Part shown: piece by piece, positions 17,999-27,342 of the stretch | How positions within the stretch are numbered: position 1 is the stretch's first letter | Layout of the letters: every line of letters starts with the position of its first letter | From: Flexivirga meconopsidis | Lineage (GTDB): Bacteria; Actinomycetota; Actinomycetes; Actinomycetales; Dermatophilaceae | Length of the DNA: 64,000 nt | Reading direction: 5' to 3' | Assembly: GCF_026162425.1 (NCBI RefSeq) | Contig: NZ_JAOBQJ010000001.1 | Span: 620,001-684,000 of the forward strand | Notes under the pieces: model-generated | What the model was told of the DNA's origin: nothing | What the model saw: the letters and a program-made list of their open reading frames with translations, nothing else | Database searches by the model: none | Position numbers and translations under genes: made by a program

Positions 17999-18700
17999 AT
18001 GCAGAGCACCCTGTTCGACCAGAAGAATCTCGAAGTCCAGACCACCAACCGTTTCGCGCTGCAGAACCCGCAGCTGCTGCGGGTTCACCTGGGCGGTGAC
18101 GTGCTCGCCACCAAGGGCGCGATGGTCGCCTACCAGGGCAACATCACCTTCAACCACGAAGGCGCCGGATCAGTCGGCAAGTTCATGAAGAAGGTGCTGA
18201 CCAGCGAGGACGTGCCGCTCATGCGTGTCGCGGGTGAGGGCGACGTGTTCTTCGCCAGCGAGGCTGGTTACGTCTTCCTGGTCGACCTGCAGGGCGACGC
18301 AATCAGCCTGAACGGCCGCAACCTGCTGGCCTTCGACTCGAACGTCACGTGGGACATCCGCCGCACGGGTGGCGCCGGCATGATGTCCGGCGGCCTGTTC
18401 AACGTGTTCCTGCAGGGGCAGGGCACGGTCGCGATGCACGCCGTCGGCCAGCCGGTCATCCTCGACTGCTCGCAGCAGCCGACGTATGTCGACGTGCAGG
18501 CCTGCGTGGCATGGTCGGCCAATCTGACCCCGCAGGTCGTCAACAGCATGAACATGAAGTCGATGCTGCGCGGCGGCTCGGGCGAAGCGTTCCAGTACGC
18601 CTTCCACGGCCCGGGTTTCGTGGTCGTCCAGCCGAGTGAGTGGACCCCGGTCGCGGGCGGCGGCCAGGGCGGTGGCGGTCTCGGCGGCCTGTTCAACTGA
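17999..18700 (+). CDS. AIM24-family protein
   Basis: This 233-residue beta-rich protein matches the AIM24/TRAP-like fold family: MVAYQGNITF near residue 42, a repeated glycine-rich strand pattern, and a C-terminal FHGPGFVVVQPSEW. It ends in a glycine-rich tail (GGGQGGGGLGGLFN). The bacterial function is not established. No transmembrane segment or signal peptide is visible. The long inverted repeat at 18710-18809 follows its stop and probably ends the transcript. Confidence 0.8.
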   Translation: MQSTLFDQKNLEVQTTNRFALQNPQLLRVHLGGDVLATKGAMVAYQGNITFNHEGAGSVGKFMKKVLTSEDVPLMRVAGEGDVFFASEAGYVFLVDLQGDAISLNGRNLLAFDSNVTWDIRRTGGAGMMSGGLFNVFLQGQGTVAMHAVGQPVILDCSQQPTYVDVQACVAWSANLTPQVVNSMNMKSMLRGGSGEAFQYAFHGPGFVVVQPSEWTPVAGGGQGGGGLGGLFN

Positions 18701-18709
18701 CCGATCCTT

Positions 18710-18809
18710 CTCGCCGACAGGCTCACTTACCACCGGCAGGCTCACTTATTTGCCCGTTTGAACGGCCGGGTAAGTGAGCCTCTGGGCGATAAGTGGGCCT
18801 TTCGGCGAG
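18710..18809. repeat. Composite inverted repeat, copy 1 (GGCTCACTT family)
   Basis: Two nested inverted repeats share one core. The outer arms are 18710-18729 and 18790-18809 (imperfect, each a GGCTCACTT/AAGTGGGCC core flanked by CTCGCCG/CGGCGAG). The inner arms are 18738-18748 and 18771-18781 (AGGCTCACTTA/TAAGTGAGCCT). The whole folds into a double hairpin between two tandem genes. It matches copy 2 at 60475-60570 in both core and layout. Confidence 0.85.
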
Positions 18810-18829
18810 GGTGGCGCCAAGATGTGCGT

Positions 18830-20344
18830 ATGCCGCTCACAATCCCACCCGCTCCGCCGCCGCCGCTGACCGACGACCCGGCCGCGCTGCGCCGGGCGCT
18901 TGTCGCGGGGGGATTCACCACCGACGGCATCGCCGATCTGCTCGGGCCGTTACCCTCGGCGGCGTTGCACCGTGAGCAGCGTTTGCCCGCGGATCTGGTG
19001 ACGCGAGAGACGGATTCGCCGGTCGCGACCCTGGTGCGGTTGTTCGCACTGGGGCTGCCGGTGACGGTCCGGCAGCTCGACCGTGCTCTGGCCGGCTGGG
19101 ACACCCGCAGGCTCGCGGCCGCCGGCCTGGTGCGGGTCGACGGGTCGCGGGTGACGGCGGCATACGACCTGCGTCCGTATGGCGATGAGCGGCACGAGTG
19201 GTGGGTGGCCTCGGATCTGTCGGAGGTCATGACGGGGCAGCCGTTGCCGATCGACCACGTGCTCGGCATCGGTGGCGCCTCGACCACGCTCGCCTCGTGG
19301 ACTCCGCGCCGTCAGGTCGGCCGTGCGCTCGACCTCGGGACCGGGTGCGGTGTGCAGTCGCTGCACCTGCAGAGCCATGCTGAGCAGATCGTCGCCACCG
19401 ACACCTCGCGGCGCGCGCTGGAGATCGCCGGCTGGAACGCAGCGCTCAACGGCGACACCTGGGAGCTGCGCCGCGGGGACCTCTTCGCGCCGGTGCGCGG
19501 CGAACGCTTCGAGCTGATCGTCAGCAACCCGCCGTTCGTCATCACCCCGCGGGCGGCGGGCGTGCCGACCTATGAGTATCGCGACGGCGGCCGCGTCGGT
19601 CACGAGATCGTGCGGTCGCTGATCGAGCAGCTGCCCGACCACCTCGAACCCGGCGGCGTCGCGCAGCTACTCGCCAACTGGGAGGTGCCGACCGGCGGCG
19701 ACTGGCGCCAGGTGGTGGGCGACTGGTTCACCGGCACCGGCCTCGACGCGTGGGTGGTGCAACGTGACACCCAGGACCCCGCCGAGTATGCCGAGCTCTG
19801 GGCCGGTGATGGCGGACACCGCACGGGCGCAACGGGTTTCGAGGAGATGTATGCCGCCTGGCTCGCGGACTTCAAGAGTCGCGACATCGGCAACATCGGT
19901 TTCGGCGTGATCACCGTGCAACGGCCCGGGACGGCGCGCGAGCCGTGGCTGGACCTGGTCGAGATCACCGGTCCCGTGCAGAGCCCCATGGGTCCGACCA
20001 TCGACGCCGGTCTGCGGGCACGCACGTGGCTCGCCGAAGTCGGTGACGAGGGGCTGCTTGACGCACGGCTGCGCGTCGCGGACGACGTGACGGAGGAGCG
20101 TCACGGCCGCCCCGGCGCCGATGACCCGAGCGTGATCGTGGTCCGGCAGGGCGGCGGCCTGCGCCGGGCCTTCCAGGTCGGTACGGCCGTTGCCGCCTAC
20201 CTCTCGGTGGCCGACGGCGAACTCAGTGTCCGGCAGGCCTTGGAGGCGATCGCCACTCTGCTCGAGGTGGCGCCGGACGCGCTGATCGCCGATGCATTGC
20301 CGGTGCTGCGCGACCTGGTCGCCGACGGACTGCTGGTGCGCTGA
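18830..20344 (+). CDS. Class I SAM-dependent methyltransferase
   Basis: This 504-residue protein has an N-terminal winged-helix-like region (about 1-140), a methyltransferase core with motif I ALDLGTGCGVQSLHLQ near residue 165 and the NPPF tetrapeptide of N6-adenine or glutamine N-methyltransferases, and an extra C-terminal domain of about 200 residues. This three-part layout is typical of the actinobacterial proteins annotated only as methyltransferases (DUF7059 family). The NPPF box suggests a nucleobase or amide nitrogen target in rRNA or protein. The ATG at 18830 could be preceded by an in-frame GTG at 18824. Confidence 0.75.
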   Translation: MPLTIPPAPPPPLTDDPAALRRALVAGGFTTDGIADLLGPLPSAALHREQRLPADLVTRETDSPVATLVRLFALGLPVTVRQLDRALAGWDTRRLAAAGLVRVDGSRVTAAYDLRPYGDERHEWWVASDLSEVMTGQPLPIDHVLGIGGASTTLASWTPRRQVGRALDLGTGCGVQSLHLQSHAEQIVATDTSRRALEIAGWNAALNGDTWELRRGDLFAPVRGERFELIVSNPPFVITPRAAGVPTYEYRDGGRVGHEIVRSLIEQLPDHLEPGGVAQLLANWEVPTGGDWRQVVGDWFTGTGLDAWVVQRDTQDPAEYAELWAGDGGHRTGATGFEEMYAAWLADFKSRDIGNIGFGVITVQRPGTAREPWLDLVEITGPVQSPMGPTIDAGLRARTWLAEVGDEGLLDARLRVADDVTEERHGRPGADDPSVIVVRQGGGLRRAFQVGTAVAAYLSVADGELSVRQALEAIATLLEVAPDALIADALPVLRDLVADGLLVR

Positions 20345-20349
20345 GGCCG

Positions 20350-21123
20350 ATGCAAACGCCCGGCGATCGGTGGCCGCTCGCTGCTGCCGCGGTCACGGCT
20401 GTCGTCTCGGTCGGTCTGCTCGCCGCTGCCGTCGCGGGCGGCTGGCTCGGCGCGGACATCGGCGCCGGCAGCGGCTTTTGCGAGGCGGCCCGCGACTCGC
20501 TCGTGCGGCAGCCCGCGAACACCTGGAGCAACCTCGGATTCGTCGTCGCCGGGTTGGTGATCGCCGCCCGCGCCGCGGCTCCGGGTCGGCCACCGACCTG
20601 GCTGGCGACCGGATTTGCTTGTCTCGTGGTGCTTCTCGGCCCTGGCAGTGCCGCGATGCACGCGACGCAGACCGCGGCCGGAGGCAGGCTCGACGTGCTC
20701 AGCATGTTCCTCGTCGCGAGTTTCGCTGCGTCATACATGGTGATGCGGGTGGTGCGCGGCGGCGCGACGGTCTTCGTGGCGTGCTTCGTCGCCGGGCTGG
20801 TGCTGTGCGAGATCGCCGAACGCGTCCCGGGTGAGGTGCCGCTCTTCATGACCTGGGCGAACGTCGCCTTCGGCGGTCTGCTGCTCGCCGCCGCAGTTGG
20901 CGAGTTGGCGCTGCACCACAGGCAGGGACCGCGCACCGACCTGCGGTGGGGCGTCGCCGCATTGGCAGCGCTGGCAACGGCATTCGCGGTCTGGAGTATG
21001 GCGAAGGACGGCGGCCCGCTCTGCCGCCCGCATTCGCTGCTGCAGGGGCACGCCTTGTGGCACCTGATGTGCGCGGTCGCCGCCTGGTGTCTCTACCGGC
21101 TGTGGGCGAGCGAGCGGGTGTGA
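20350..21123 (+). CDS. Ceramidase-like CREST-superfamily membrane protein
   Basis: This 257-residue protein has about seven hydrophobic segments. Conserved CREST/alkaline-ceramidase residues are present: CEAARDSLVRQPANTWSNLGF near the N-terminus, GPGSAAMHATQT with the metal-type His, GGRLDVLSMF with Asp, and HSLLQGHALWHLM with two His. These would form an intramembrane zinc hydrolase site. It begins six bases after the methyltransferase stop. The substrate in an actinobacterium is unknown. Confidence 0.7.
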   Translation: MQTPGDRWPLAAAAVTAVVSVGLLAAAVAGGWLGADIGAGSGFCEAARDSLVRQPANTWSNLGFVVAGLVIAARAAAPGRPPTWLATGFACLVVLLGPGSAAMHATQTAAGGRLDVLSMFLVASFAASYMVMRVVRGGATVFVACFVAGLVLCEIAERVPGEVPLFMTWANVAFGGLLLAAAVGELALHHRQGPRTDLRWGVAALAALATAFAVWSMAKDGGPLCRPHSLLQGHALWHLMCAVAAWCLYRLWASERV

Positions 21124-21126
21124 CCC

Positions 21127-21912
21127 TCAGGCGGCGTCGAGCTGCCAGCTGCGCTTGGACAACCCGTGCCAGAAGCCGTCGATCGCGGTGTGGGAGTGCG
21201 TGCCGTCGCTCGCGGCCGCGCCGAGTGCGACATACAGCGGCGCCCAGTGCTCGGTGCGCGGGTGGGCCAGCTGCGCCGCCGGCGCGGTGCTGCCGAAGTC
21301 GAGCAGCGCGTCGAGGTCACCGCGCTCCATCGTCTCGGCGGCCCACTGGTCGAACTCGGTCATCGCCGGCGACGGCTCCGCAGCAGAGTCCTGCTGCATC
21401 ATCGACAGGTTGTGGGTGGTGAAGCCCGACCCGACGATCAGCGTCCCGCTGTCCCGCAGCGGTGCGAGCTTGCGGCCCAACTCGTAGAGCTCGGTGGGCT
21501 CCAGCGTCGGCATCGACAGTTGCAGCACCGGGATGTCGGCATCGGGGTACATCTCGACCAGCGGCACGTAGGCGCCGTGGTCCAGACCGCGCTGCTGGTC
21601 GCGCAGCACCGACCGGCCAGGGGAGGCGAGCAGTTTCGATACGTCATCGGCGAGCTCGGGCGCGGCCGGCGCGTCATAGCGCACGTCGTAGTACTTGCTC
21701 GGGAAGCCCCAGAAGTCGTAGACGAGCGGCGCCCCGGTCGTGGAGCTCACCGCGATCGGCGCCGACTCCCAGTGTGCCGACACCATCAGGATGCACTCGG
21801 GTCGCGGGATCTGCCCGCTCCATTCGGCCAGTTGCGCGGTCCACTCGGCATCGTCGGCGAGCGGCGGCGCGCCGTGGCTGAGGAACAGCACGGGCAACTG
21901 GTCGGTGGTCAT
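21127..21912 (-). CDS. LigB/DODA-type extradiol dioxygenase
   Basis: This 261-residue protein matches the class III extradiol ring-cleavage dioxygenases of the 4,5-DOPA dioxygenase type (YgiD). It has LFLSHGAPPLADD at the N-terminus, LDHGAYVPLVEMYPDADIPV in the centre and GSGFTTHNLS, which supply the iron- or zinc-binding histidines. The ATG at 21912 is chosen because the longer frame enters the topA promoter region. A near-palindrome sits 23 bases upstream. The physiological substrate is unknown. Confidence 0.82.
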   Translation of the reverse strand: MTTDQLPVLFLSHGAPPLADDAEWTAQLAEWSGQIPRPECILMVSAHWESAPIAVSSTTGAPLVYDFWGFPSKYYDVRYDAPAAPELADDVSKLLASPGRSVLRDQQRGLDHGAYVPLVEMYPDADIPVLQLSMPTLEPTELYELGRKLAPLRDSGTLIVGSGFTTHNLSMMQQDSAAEPSPAMTEFDQWAAETMERGDLDALLDFGSTAPAAQLAHPRTEHWAPLYVALGAAASDGTHSHTAIDGFWHGLSKRSWQLDAA

Positions 21913-21934
21913 GACTCCATCATCCGGCAAACAA

Positions 21935-21948
21935 GTTAAATATTCAAC
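21935..21948. promoter_or_regulatory. AT-rich near-palindrome upstream of the dioxygenase
   Basis: GTTAAATATTCAAC pairs GTTnAATATTnAAC around its centre, an unusually AT-rich patch in this genome. It lies in the 166-base space between the divergent dioxygenase and topA genes. It could be an operator of a MarR- or HxlR-type regulator, but no such gene is in the window. Confidence 0.4.
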
Positions 21949-22078
21949 TATTTCATTCCGTATGGCGAAACCGACCTCCGGGCACAGCGGCGCAGCCCGC
22001 GTGCTTAGACTGCACGCCGTTCGCACGTATCGGCAGCGACGAATCCGCTGCACGTCGGGCAGGAAGTGAGAAGAACCC

Positions 22079-24898
22079 ATGGCGCGCAAACTTGTCATCG
22101 TCGAGTCGCCCAACAAGGTCAAGAACATCGCCGGCTATCTCGGCGACGACTATGTGGTCGACGCGAGCGTCGGCCACATCCGCGACCTGCCCAACCCTTC
22201 CGAGCTTCCGGCGGACATGAAGAAGGGTCCGTACGGCAAGTTCGCGATCAATGTCGACGACGGCTTCGACGCCTATTACGTCGTCGCGCCGGACAAGAAG
22301 AAGAAGGTCGCCGAGCTCAAGCGATTGCTCAAGGACAGCGACGAGCTCTACCTGGCCACCGATGAGGACCGCGAGGGCGAGGCCATCGCGTGGCACCTGC
22401 TTGAGGTGCTCAAGCCCAAGGTGCCGGTCAAGCGGATGGTCTTCCACGAGATCACCAAGGAAGCGATCCAGCGCGCGGTCAACAACACTCGCGACCTCGA
22501 CCAGCAGATGGTCGACGCGCAGGAGACCCGCCGGGTGCTCGACCGCCTCTATGGCTATGAGGTCAGCCCGGTGCTGTGGCGCAAGGTGCGGCGCGGCCTG
22601 TCCGCCGGCCGCGTCCAGTCGGTGACCACCCGCATGGTCGTCGAGCGTGAGCGGGAGCGTATGGCGTTCCGCGCCGCTTCCTACTGGGACGTCGAGGGCG
22701 AGTTCGCCCCGCAGGGCAGCGCCGGCGAGGCGTTCACCGCCAAGCTCTCCGCGCTCGACGCGCGACGCGTCGCCACCGGGCGTGACTTCGACGACCGCGG
22801 AAACCTCAAGAGTGACAACGTTTTTCACCTGAACGAACAGCAGGCGACCTCGGTCGCGACCGCCGTCGCCGCGGCGACCGCGACGGTCAGCTCCGTGCAG
22901 GAGAAGCCCTACACGCGGCGGCCGAGTGCGCCCTTCACCACGAGCACGCTGCAGCAGGAGGCCGGCCGCAAGCTGCGGATGAGCAGCAAGGCCGCGATGG
23001 GAGTCGCGCAGCGGCTCTACGAGAACGGCTACATCACCTACATGCGCACCGACTCGATCACCTTGTCGGACTCGGCGATCAACGCCGCGCGCACCCAGGC
23101 CCGTGACCTGTATGGCGCTGAATACGTCCCGGACCAGCCGCGTCGCTACCAGGGCAAGGTGAAGAACGCCCAGGAAGCGCACGAGGCGATCCGTCCCGCG
23201 GGCGATTCCTTCCGCACCCCGGCACAGGTCGCGGGGGCGCTGCGCGGTGATGAGTTCGCGCTCTACGAGCTGATCTGGAAGCGCACCGTCGCCTCGCAGA
23301 TGGCGGACGCACGCGGGAGCACCGCGACCGTCAAACTCGCTGTGCCGGTTGCGGATTCGGGTGTCGCACAGTCGGCGGAGTTCACGGCCAGTGGCACCGT
23401 CATCACCTTCCGCGGGTTCCTCGCGGCATACGAAGAAGGCCGCGACGTCGAGCGCAACGCCAGCAATGACGATGCCGAGCGCCGACTGCCCAAGCTCAGC
23501 GAGGGTGCCCTGGCCGACGTGCTGCGTGCAGAGGCGGACGGCCACCAGACCAGCCCGCCGCCGCGTTACACCGAGGCGACTTTGGTCAAGGCGATGGAGG
23601 AGATGGGCATCGGCCGCCCGTCGACCTACGCCGCGACCGTCGGCACCATCCAGGACCGCGGCTACGTCGGCAAGCGCGGCAACGCGCTGGTGCCGACCTG
23701 GACGGCGTTTGCGGTGACCCGGCTGCTGGAGGAGCACTTCCCGTCGCTGGTCGATTACGACTTCACCGCATCGATGGAAGAGGGGCTGGACCGCATCGCC
23801 CGCGGCGACGAGGGCCGGGTTGCCTGGCTGACCCGCTTCTATTTCGGTGACGAGGACAGCAAGGGCCGCGTCGGCCTGCCCGACGTCGGTCCGACGGCCG
23901 CCGAGGGTCTGCAGGAGATGGTCGAGCACCTGCCCGACATCGACGCCCGGGCGATCTCGACCATCGACATCGGCGACGGCATCGTCGTACGCGTCGGCCG
24001 TTACGGCCCGTATGTCGAGGAGGTCGTCCCGGCGGGGGTCGACGCCGCGACCGGCGAGGTCACCGCCGCCGAGGCACCGAAGGACCCGCGGCGCGCCACG
24101 ATCACCGACGACATCGCGCCGGACGAGATGACGCCGGCCAAGGCGCGGGAGTTGCTCGAGGCTGCCGAGGACGACGGCCGCGTGCTCGGCCAGGACCCGG
24201 TCACCGGTCACGACATCATCGCCAAGGCAGGCCGATACGGGCCGTATGTCACCGAGGTGCTGCCCGAGCCCCCGGCGCCCGCGGACGGCGAGAAACCCAA
24301 GCGCACCAAGAAGAACGCCGGGCCGAAGCCGCGCACGGCCAGTCTCTTCAAGGACATGGACCTGGCAACGATCGACATCGACACCGCGCTGAGGCTGCTC
24401 AGCCTGCCGCGCGTGGTCGGCACCGTCACCGAGGGTGAGGGCGAGGAGGCCAAGGCCGTCGACATCACCGCGCAGAACGGCCGCTACGGCCCCTACCTGA
24501 AGAAGGGCACCGACTCGCGCTCGCTGACCACCGAGCAGCAACTCTTCGACATCACCCTCGAGGAGGCGCTGAAGATCTACGCCGAGCCCAAGCGCCGTGG
24601 CCGGGCCGCGCAGCCGCCGCTGAAGGAGCTCGGCAACGACCCGGTTTCGCAGAAGCCGGTGGTCGTCAAGGACGGCCGGTTCGGGCCTTACGTCACCGAC
24701 GGCGAGACCAACGCGACGCTGCGCCGCGGCGACGATCCTGCCTCGATCACCCCCGAGCGCGGCTTCGAGCTGCTTGCCGAGAAGCGAGCCAAGGGTCCGA
24801 CGACCCGCAAGCGGACCGCGAAGAAGACGACCAAGAAGGCAGCGAAGAAGACGGCCAAGAAGGCGCCGGCCAAGAAGAGCGCAGCCAAGAAGAGCTGA
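22079..24898 (+). CDS. topA: DNA topoisomerase I
   Basis: This 939-residue type IA topoisomerase relaxes negative supercoils. The Toprim domain starts VIVESPNKVKNIAGYLG and contains DEDREGEAI. The active-site Tyr is in YITYMRTDS. The C-terminal part has four GRYGPY/GRFGPY repeats, the actinobacterial topoisomerase C-terminal domains without zinc fingers, and ends in a Lys/Ala-rich tail of about 35 residues that binds DNA nonspecifically. GAAGTGAGAAG precedes the ATG. The length fits Streptomyces and mycobacterial TopA. Confidence 0.97.
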   Translation: MARKLVIVESPNKVKNIAGYLGDDYVVDASVGHIRDLPNPSELPADMKKGPYGKFAINVDDGFDAYYVVAPDKKKKVAELKRLLKDSDELYLATDEDREGEAIAWHLLEVLKPKVPVKRMVFHEITKEAIQRAVNNTRDLDQQMVDAQETRRVLDRLYGYEVSPVLWRKVRRGLSAGRVQSVTTRMVVERERERMAFRAASYWDVEGEFAPQGSAGEAFTAKLSALDARRVATGRDFDDRGNLKSDNVFHLNEQQATSVATAVAAATATVSSVQEKPYTRRPSAPFTTSTLQQEAGRKLRMSSKAAMGVAQRLYENGYITYMRTDSITLSDSAINAARTQARDLYGAEYVPDQPRRYQGKVKNAQEAHEAIRPAGDSFRTPAQVAGALRGDEFALYELIWKRTVASQMADARGSTATVKLAVPVADSGVAQSAEFTASGTVITFRGFLAAYEEGRDVERNASNDDAERRLPKLSEGALADVLRAEADGHQTSPPPRYTEATLVKAMEEMGIGRPSTYAATVGTIQDRGYVGKRGNALVPTWTAFAVTRLLEEHFPSLVDYDFTASMEEGLDRIARGDEGRVAWLTRFYFGDEDSKGRVGLPDVGPTAAEGLQEMVEHLPDIDARAISTIDIGDGIVVRVGRYGPYVEEVVPAGVDAATGEVTAAEAPKDPRRATITDDIAPDEMTPAKARELLEAAEDDGRVLGQDPVTGHDIIAKAGRYGPYVTEVLPEPPAPADGEKPKRTKKNAGPKPRTASLFKDMDLATIDIDTALRLLSLPRVVGTVTEGEGEEAKAVDITAQNGRYGPYLKKGTDSRSLTTEQQLFDITLEEALKIYAEPKRRGRAAQPPLKELGNDPVSQKPVVVKDGRFGPYVTDGETNATLRRGDDPASITPERGFELLAEKRAKGPTTRKRTAKKTTKKAAKKTAKKAPAKKSAAKKS

Positions 24899-24911
24899 TC
24901 CTCAGATTCGC

Positions 24912-24946
24912 TGACGGCCCCTGCAGTTTGACTGCGGGGGCCGTCA
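24912..24946 (+). terminator. topA terminator
   Basis: A 15-bp stem (arms 24912-24926 and 24932-24946, starting TGACGGCCCC, one T-G wobble) with a five-base loop lies 13 bases after the topA stop. It lacks a U tract. Confidence 0.75.
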
Positions 24947-25061
24947 CCGGTTTGATGCCAGCCGCCGAAGCGTTCGGGCCCCGTCCGGGGGAAGGAACCG
25001 ACGCTCCTCCTGCGTCGTCACACGCAGGAATCATCCCTGAGGCACTTTTGGAGGAGAAGCC

Positions 25062-25763
25062 ATGTCTCGCACCACCGTTCGTCGCGGCGCAGCCGCCGCC
25101 CTGGCCGTCGCCGGAGCATTCACCCTGGCCGCCTGCAACAACTCGGAATCCGCGAGCGTGACCACGCCTCCGGCGACCAGCAGCAGTGCGGCACCGAGCA
25201 CGACCACCGAGACCACTCCGTCGACCACGCAGGCTCCGTCGACCACGGAGACGACCACCGAGAGTTCGCCGGCGACCAGCGACACCGCGTCGAGCGAGGC
25301 GTCCGGCGGGGCCAGCACCCCGGTCAGCGGCCCGACCGAGGTCAGCGACCCGGACGGCAAGTTCAAGATCGGCGAGCCCGCGGTCATCAAGGACGACGAC
25401 GACACCTACCGGCTGACGCCGACCTCGCTGGAGGTTGCGCCCGACTCGGCCTACAACGAGACCCGCCGCAAGAAGGCCGACGGCACGCTCTATTACCTGA
25501 AGTTCGACGTCACAGCGATCAAGACCAACTCGACGTTCTTCGGCACCAACTCGGTCAACGGCCTGTTCTTCCACCCGACCGTGCCGGACTCGGTGAAGGG
25601 CGCCAAGCGGCTCTACGGCGACACCGATGCCTGCAGCAGCGAGTCCAAGGAGCTGAAGGCCGGCGAAAGCGGCAGCAGCTGCTACATCTACCAGATCCCC
25701 GGCGCGACAATCAGCAGCGTCACCTACAACGACTACGACCACAACATCGTCTGGAGCAAGTGA
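25062..25763 (+). CDS. Secreted lipoprotein with Ser/Thr-rich linker
   Basis: This 233-residue protein has a twin-Arg-free basic N-terminus and the lipobox TLAAC (Cys at residue 25), so it should be lipid-anchored outside the membrane. Residues 30-90 are a Thr/Ser/Pro/Glu linker. Residues about 95-233 form a compact beta-type domain with two Cys (in DACSS and SSCYIY) that may form a disulfide. That domain resembles DUF4352-like telokin folds. The function is unknown. GGAGGAG precedes the ATG, and a strong terminator follows. Confidence 0.75.
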   Translation: MSRTTVRRGAAAALAVAGAFTLAACNNSESASVTTPPATSSSAAPSTTTETTPSTTQAPSTTETTTESSPATSDTASSEASGGASTPVSGPTEVSDPDGKFKIGEPAVIKDDDDTYRLTPTSLEVAPDSAYNETRRKKADGTLYYLKFDVTAIKTNSTFFGTNSVNGLFFHPTVPDSVKGAKRLYGDTDACSSESKELKAGESGSSCYIYQIPGATISSVTYNDYDHNIVWSK

Positions 25764-25780
25764 CGTCCTGACGTATGACG

Positions 25781-25813
25781 AAGACCCCGGCACCGAGCGG
25801 TGCCGGGGTCTTT
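25781..25813. terminator. Strong bidirectional terminator
   Basis: Perfect 14-bp arms (25781-25794 and 25799-25812, AAGACCCCGG...) with a GAGC loop lie between the converging lipoprotein and serine hydrolase genes. There is TTT on the + side and AA at the other end of the stem, so it can serve both. Confidence 0.85.
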
Positions 25814-25822
25814 GCTGCTCGG

Positions 25823-27181
25823 TCAGGGGGTGGGCTCGCCGAACGACAGCGGCTCACGCGTGAATCTGTAGGTGGCCCAGTTCAATTGCCGGATCGACCC
25901 ATCCTCCCGACGCCGTATGACGAGACGTTCGCCGCGCTCGCGGCCGCTCACCGTGCGGTAGGTGTCGTCGCCCTCGCGCTCGAAAACCGATGGCGGCTGG
26001 GCCGAGCTCTGCTGCGCGAGACGGGCCGTCAACTTACCGTCGGCAACGGCGAACGTGAATTCGACTCCCTCGGAAAACCATTGTCCGAGAAGTGGTTTCA
26101 GCTCCTGTGGTGTCGTGGTGCCCGGCCGCCAGGGTTCGACCGGTGCCGGATCGTGGGTGAGCAGGTGGTCGCCCAGCGTGATCGCGGTGCCTGCGGGGTC
26201 TTTCGCGCCGGTGTTGTTCATCAGGACGGCACCGGTGGTGCCTGACTCCGGCTCGGAGAAGAACCCGGTGATGCCGCCCGGCAGTCCACCGGTGTGCCCG
26301 AACCACACGTGGTCGCCCCGTCGTACCAGCTGAAAACCCAAGCCCCAGGCCTGATTCCAGCCCTCGTCGACCACGATCTGCGGCTGCCGCATCTCCTCGA
26401 TCGTGTCTGCCGAGAGGACCGACTCGTCGGGGTCCAGCAGGAAACCGTGCCAGCGCACCATGTCTGCCAGCGTGCTGCAGAGCGAACCGGCGGAAGCGAC
26501 CGCGCCCTTCTCGAGCGGCGGCTCCACGACCGGCACATCGGTGAACGGCGGGACGTAGTAGAGCCCGGCAAACGGTGCCGACCGCTGCAACGCGGTGCGG
26601 CGCAGCCCGAGCGGTTCGAGCAACCGGCGGCGTAGCGAGTCGGCCCAGTCGTCGCCGTCGAGCCGGGCGATGATCTCGCCGAGCAGGCCGTAGCAGAGGT
26701 TGCTGTAGTGCCACCGGTTGTGCGGGCGCAGGATGCGTTCGGCGGCGTTCCAGCCCTCGATCAGGCCGTCGCGGTCCGGGAACTGCAGGGTGTCCCAGAC
26801 GTCGCCGACCGGTTCGCGCTGCATGCCGCTGGTGTGCGAAAGCAGCTCGCGGACGGTGACCTGCGGATGTGTCGTGCCCGGCACCAGCTGGTCGACGGTG
26901 TCGTCGAGGGTCAGCTTGCCCTCGTCCCGCAGCTGCATGGTCAGCACCGCGGTGAACGTCTTGGTGTTGGACGCGACCAGGAACTGCGTGTCGTCGCCGA
27001 GGGGCACGGCCGGATCGTCGAGGTCCGCGCGACCGACGCCCTCCGACCAGAGCAGCGAACCGTGCCGGCCGACGCCCGCGACCAGGGCCGGAGTCCGGCT
27101 GTCGCGCTGGGCGGTCCGTGCGATGCGGGAAAGCGATCGGATGGTCTGCTCGGTCGGTGCCGACGCGATCTCGGAGCTCAT
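25823..27181 (-). CDS. Serine hydrolase, beta-lactamase/PBP class C fold
   Basis: This 452-residue protein has the SxxK box in VASNTKTFT near residue 70, the YxN box YSNLCYG near residue 158, and an HTGG near residue 300 in place of KTG, followed by a C-terminal lipocalin-like extension of about 100 residues. That layout is seen in the esterase/D-aminopeptidase branch of the class C family. No signal peptide is apparent, so it may be cytosolic. The ATG at 27181 avoids the longer frame into the divergent promoter region. Confidence 0.8.
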   Translation of the reverse strand: MSSEIASAPTEQTIRSLSRIARTAQRDSRTPALVAGVGRHGSLLWSEGVGRADLDDPAVPLGDDTQFLVASNTKTFTAVLTMQLRDEGKLTLDDTVDQLVPGTTHPQVTVRELLSHTSGMQREPVGDVWDTLQFPDRDGLIEGWNAAERILRPHNRWHYSNLCYGLLGEIIARLDGDDWADSLRRRLLEPLGLRRTALQRSAPFAGLYYVPPFTDVPVVEPPLEKGAVASAGSLCSTLADMVRWHGFLLDPDESVLSADTIEEMRQPQIVVDEGWNQAWGLGFQLVRRGDHVWFGHTGGLPGGITGFFSEPESGTTGAVLMNNTGAKDPAGTAITLGDHLLTHDPAPVEPWRPGTTTPQELKPLLGQWFSEGVEFTFAVADGKLTARLAQQSSAQPPSVFEREGDDTYRTVSGRERGERLVIRRREDGSIRQLNWATYRFTREPLSFGEPTP

Positions 27182-27342
27182 AGCACGCAAACCTAATCGG
27201 CGCCGCCGGAAGCGGTCCCACTGCGTCATACGTCACATCCGTCACCCGTGCGTCATGTCGGCGTCGCCTCGCGGACGCCTGCGTGGGTGACGATCGGCGG
27301 AATCAGCCCCGATGGGTCCGGGACAACGGTGAGGAGTGCGTC

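Noticed and set aside
21953-24541. 862-codon minus-strand open frame over topA
   Set aside because: It is fully antisense to an intact topA, rich in Arg/Gly/Val/Asp as expected for a GC-rich shadow, and has no recognisable domain.
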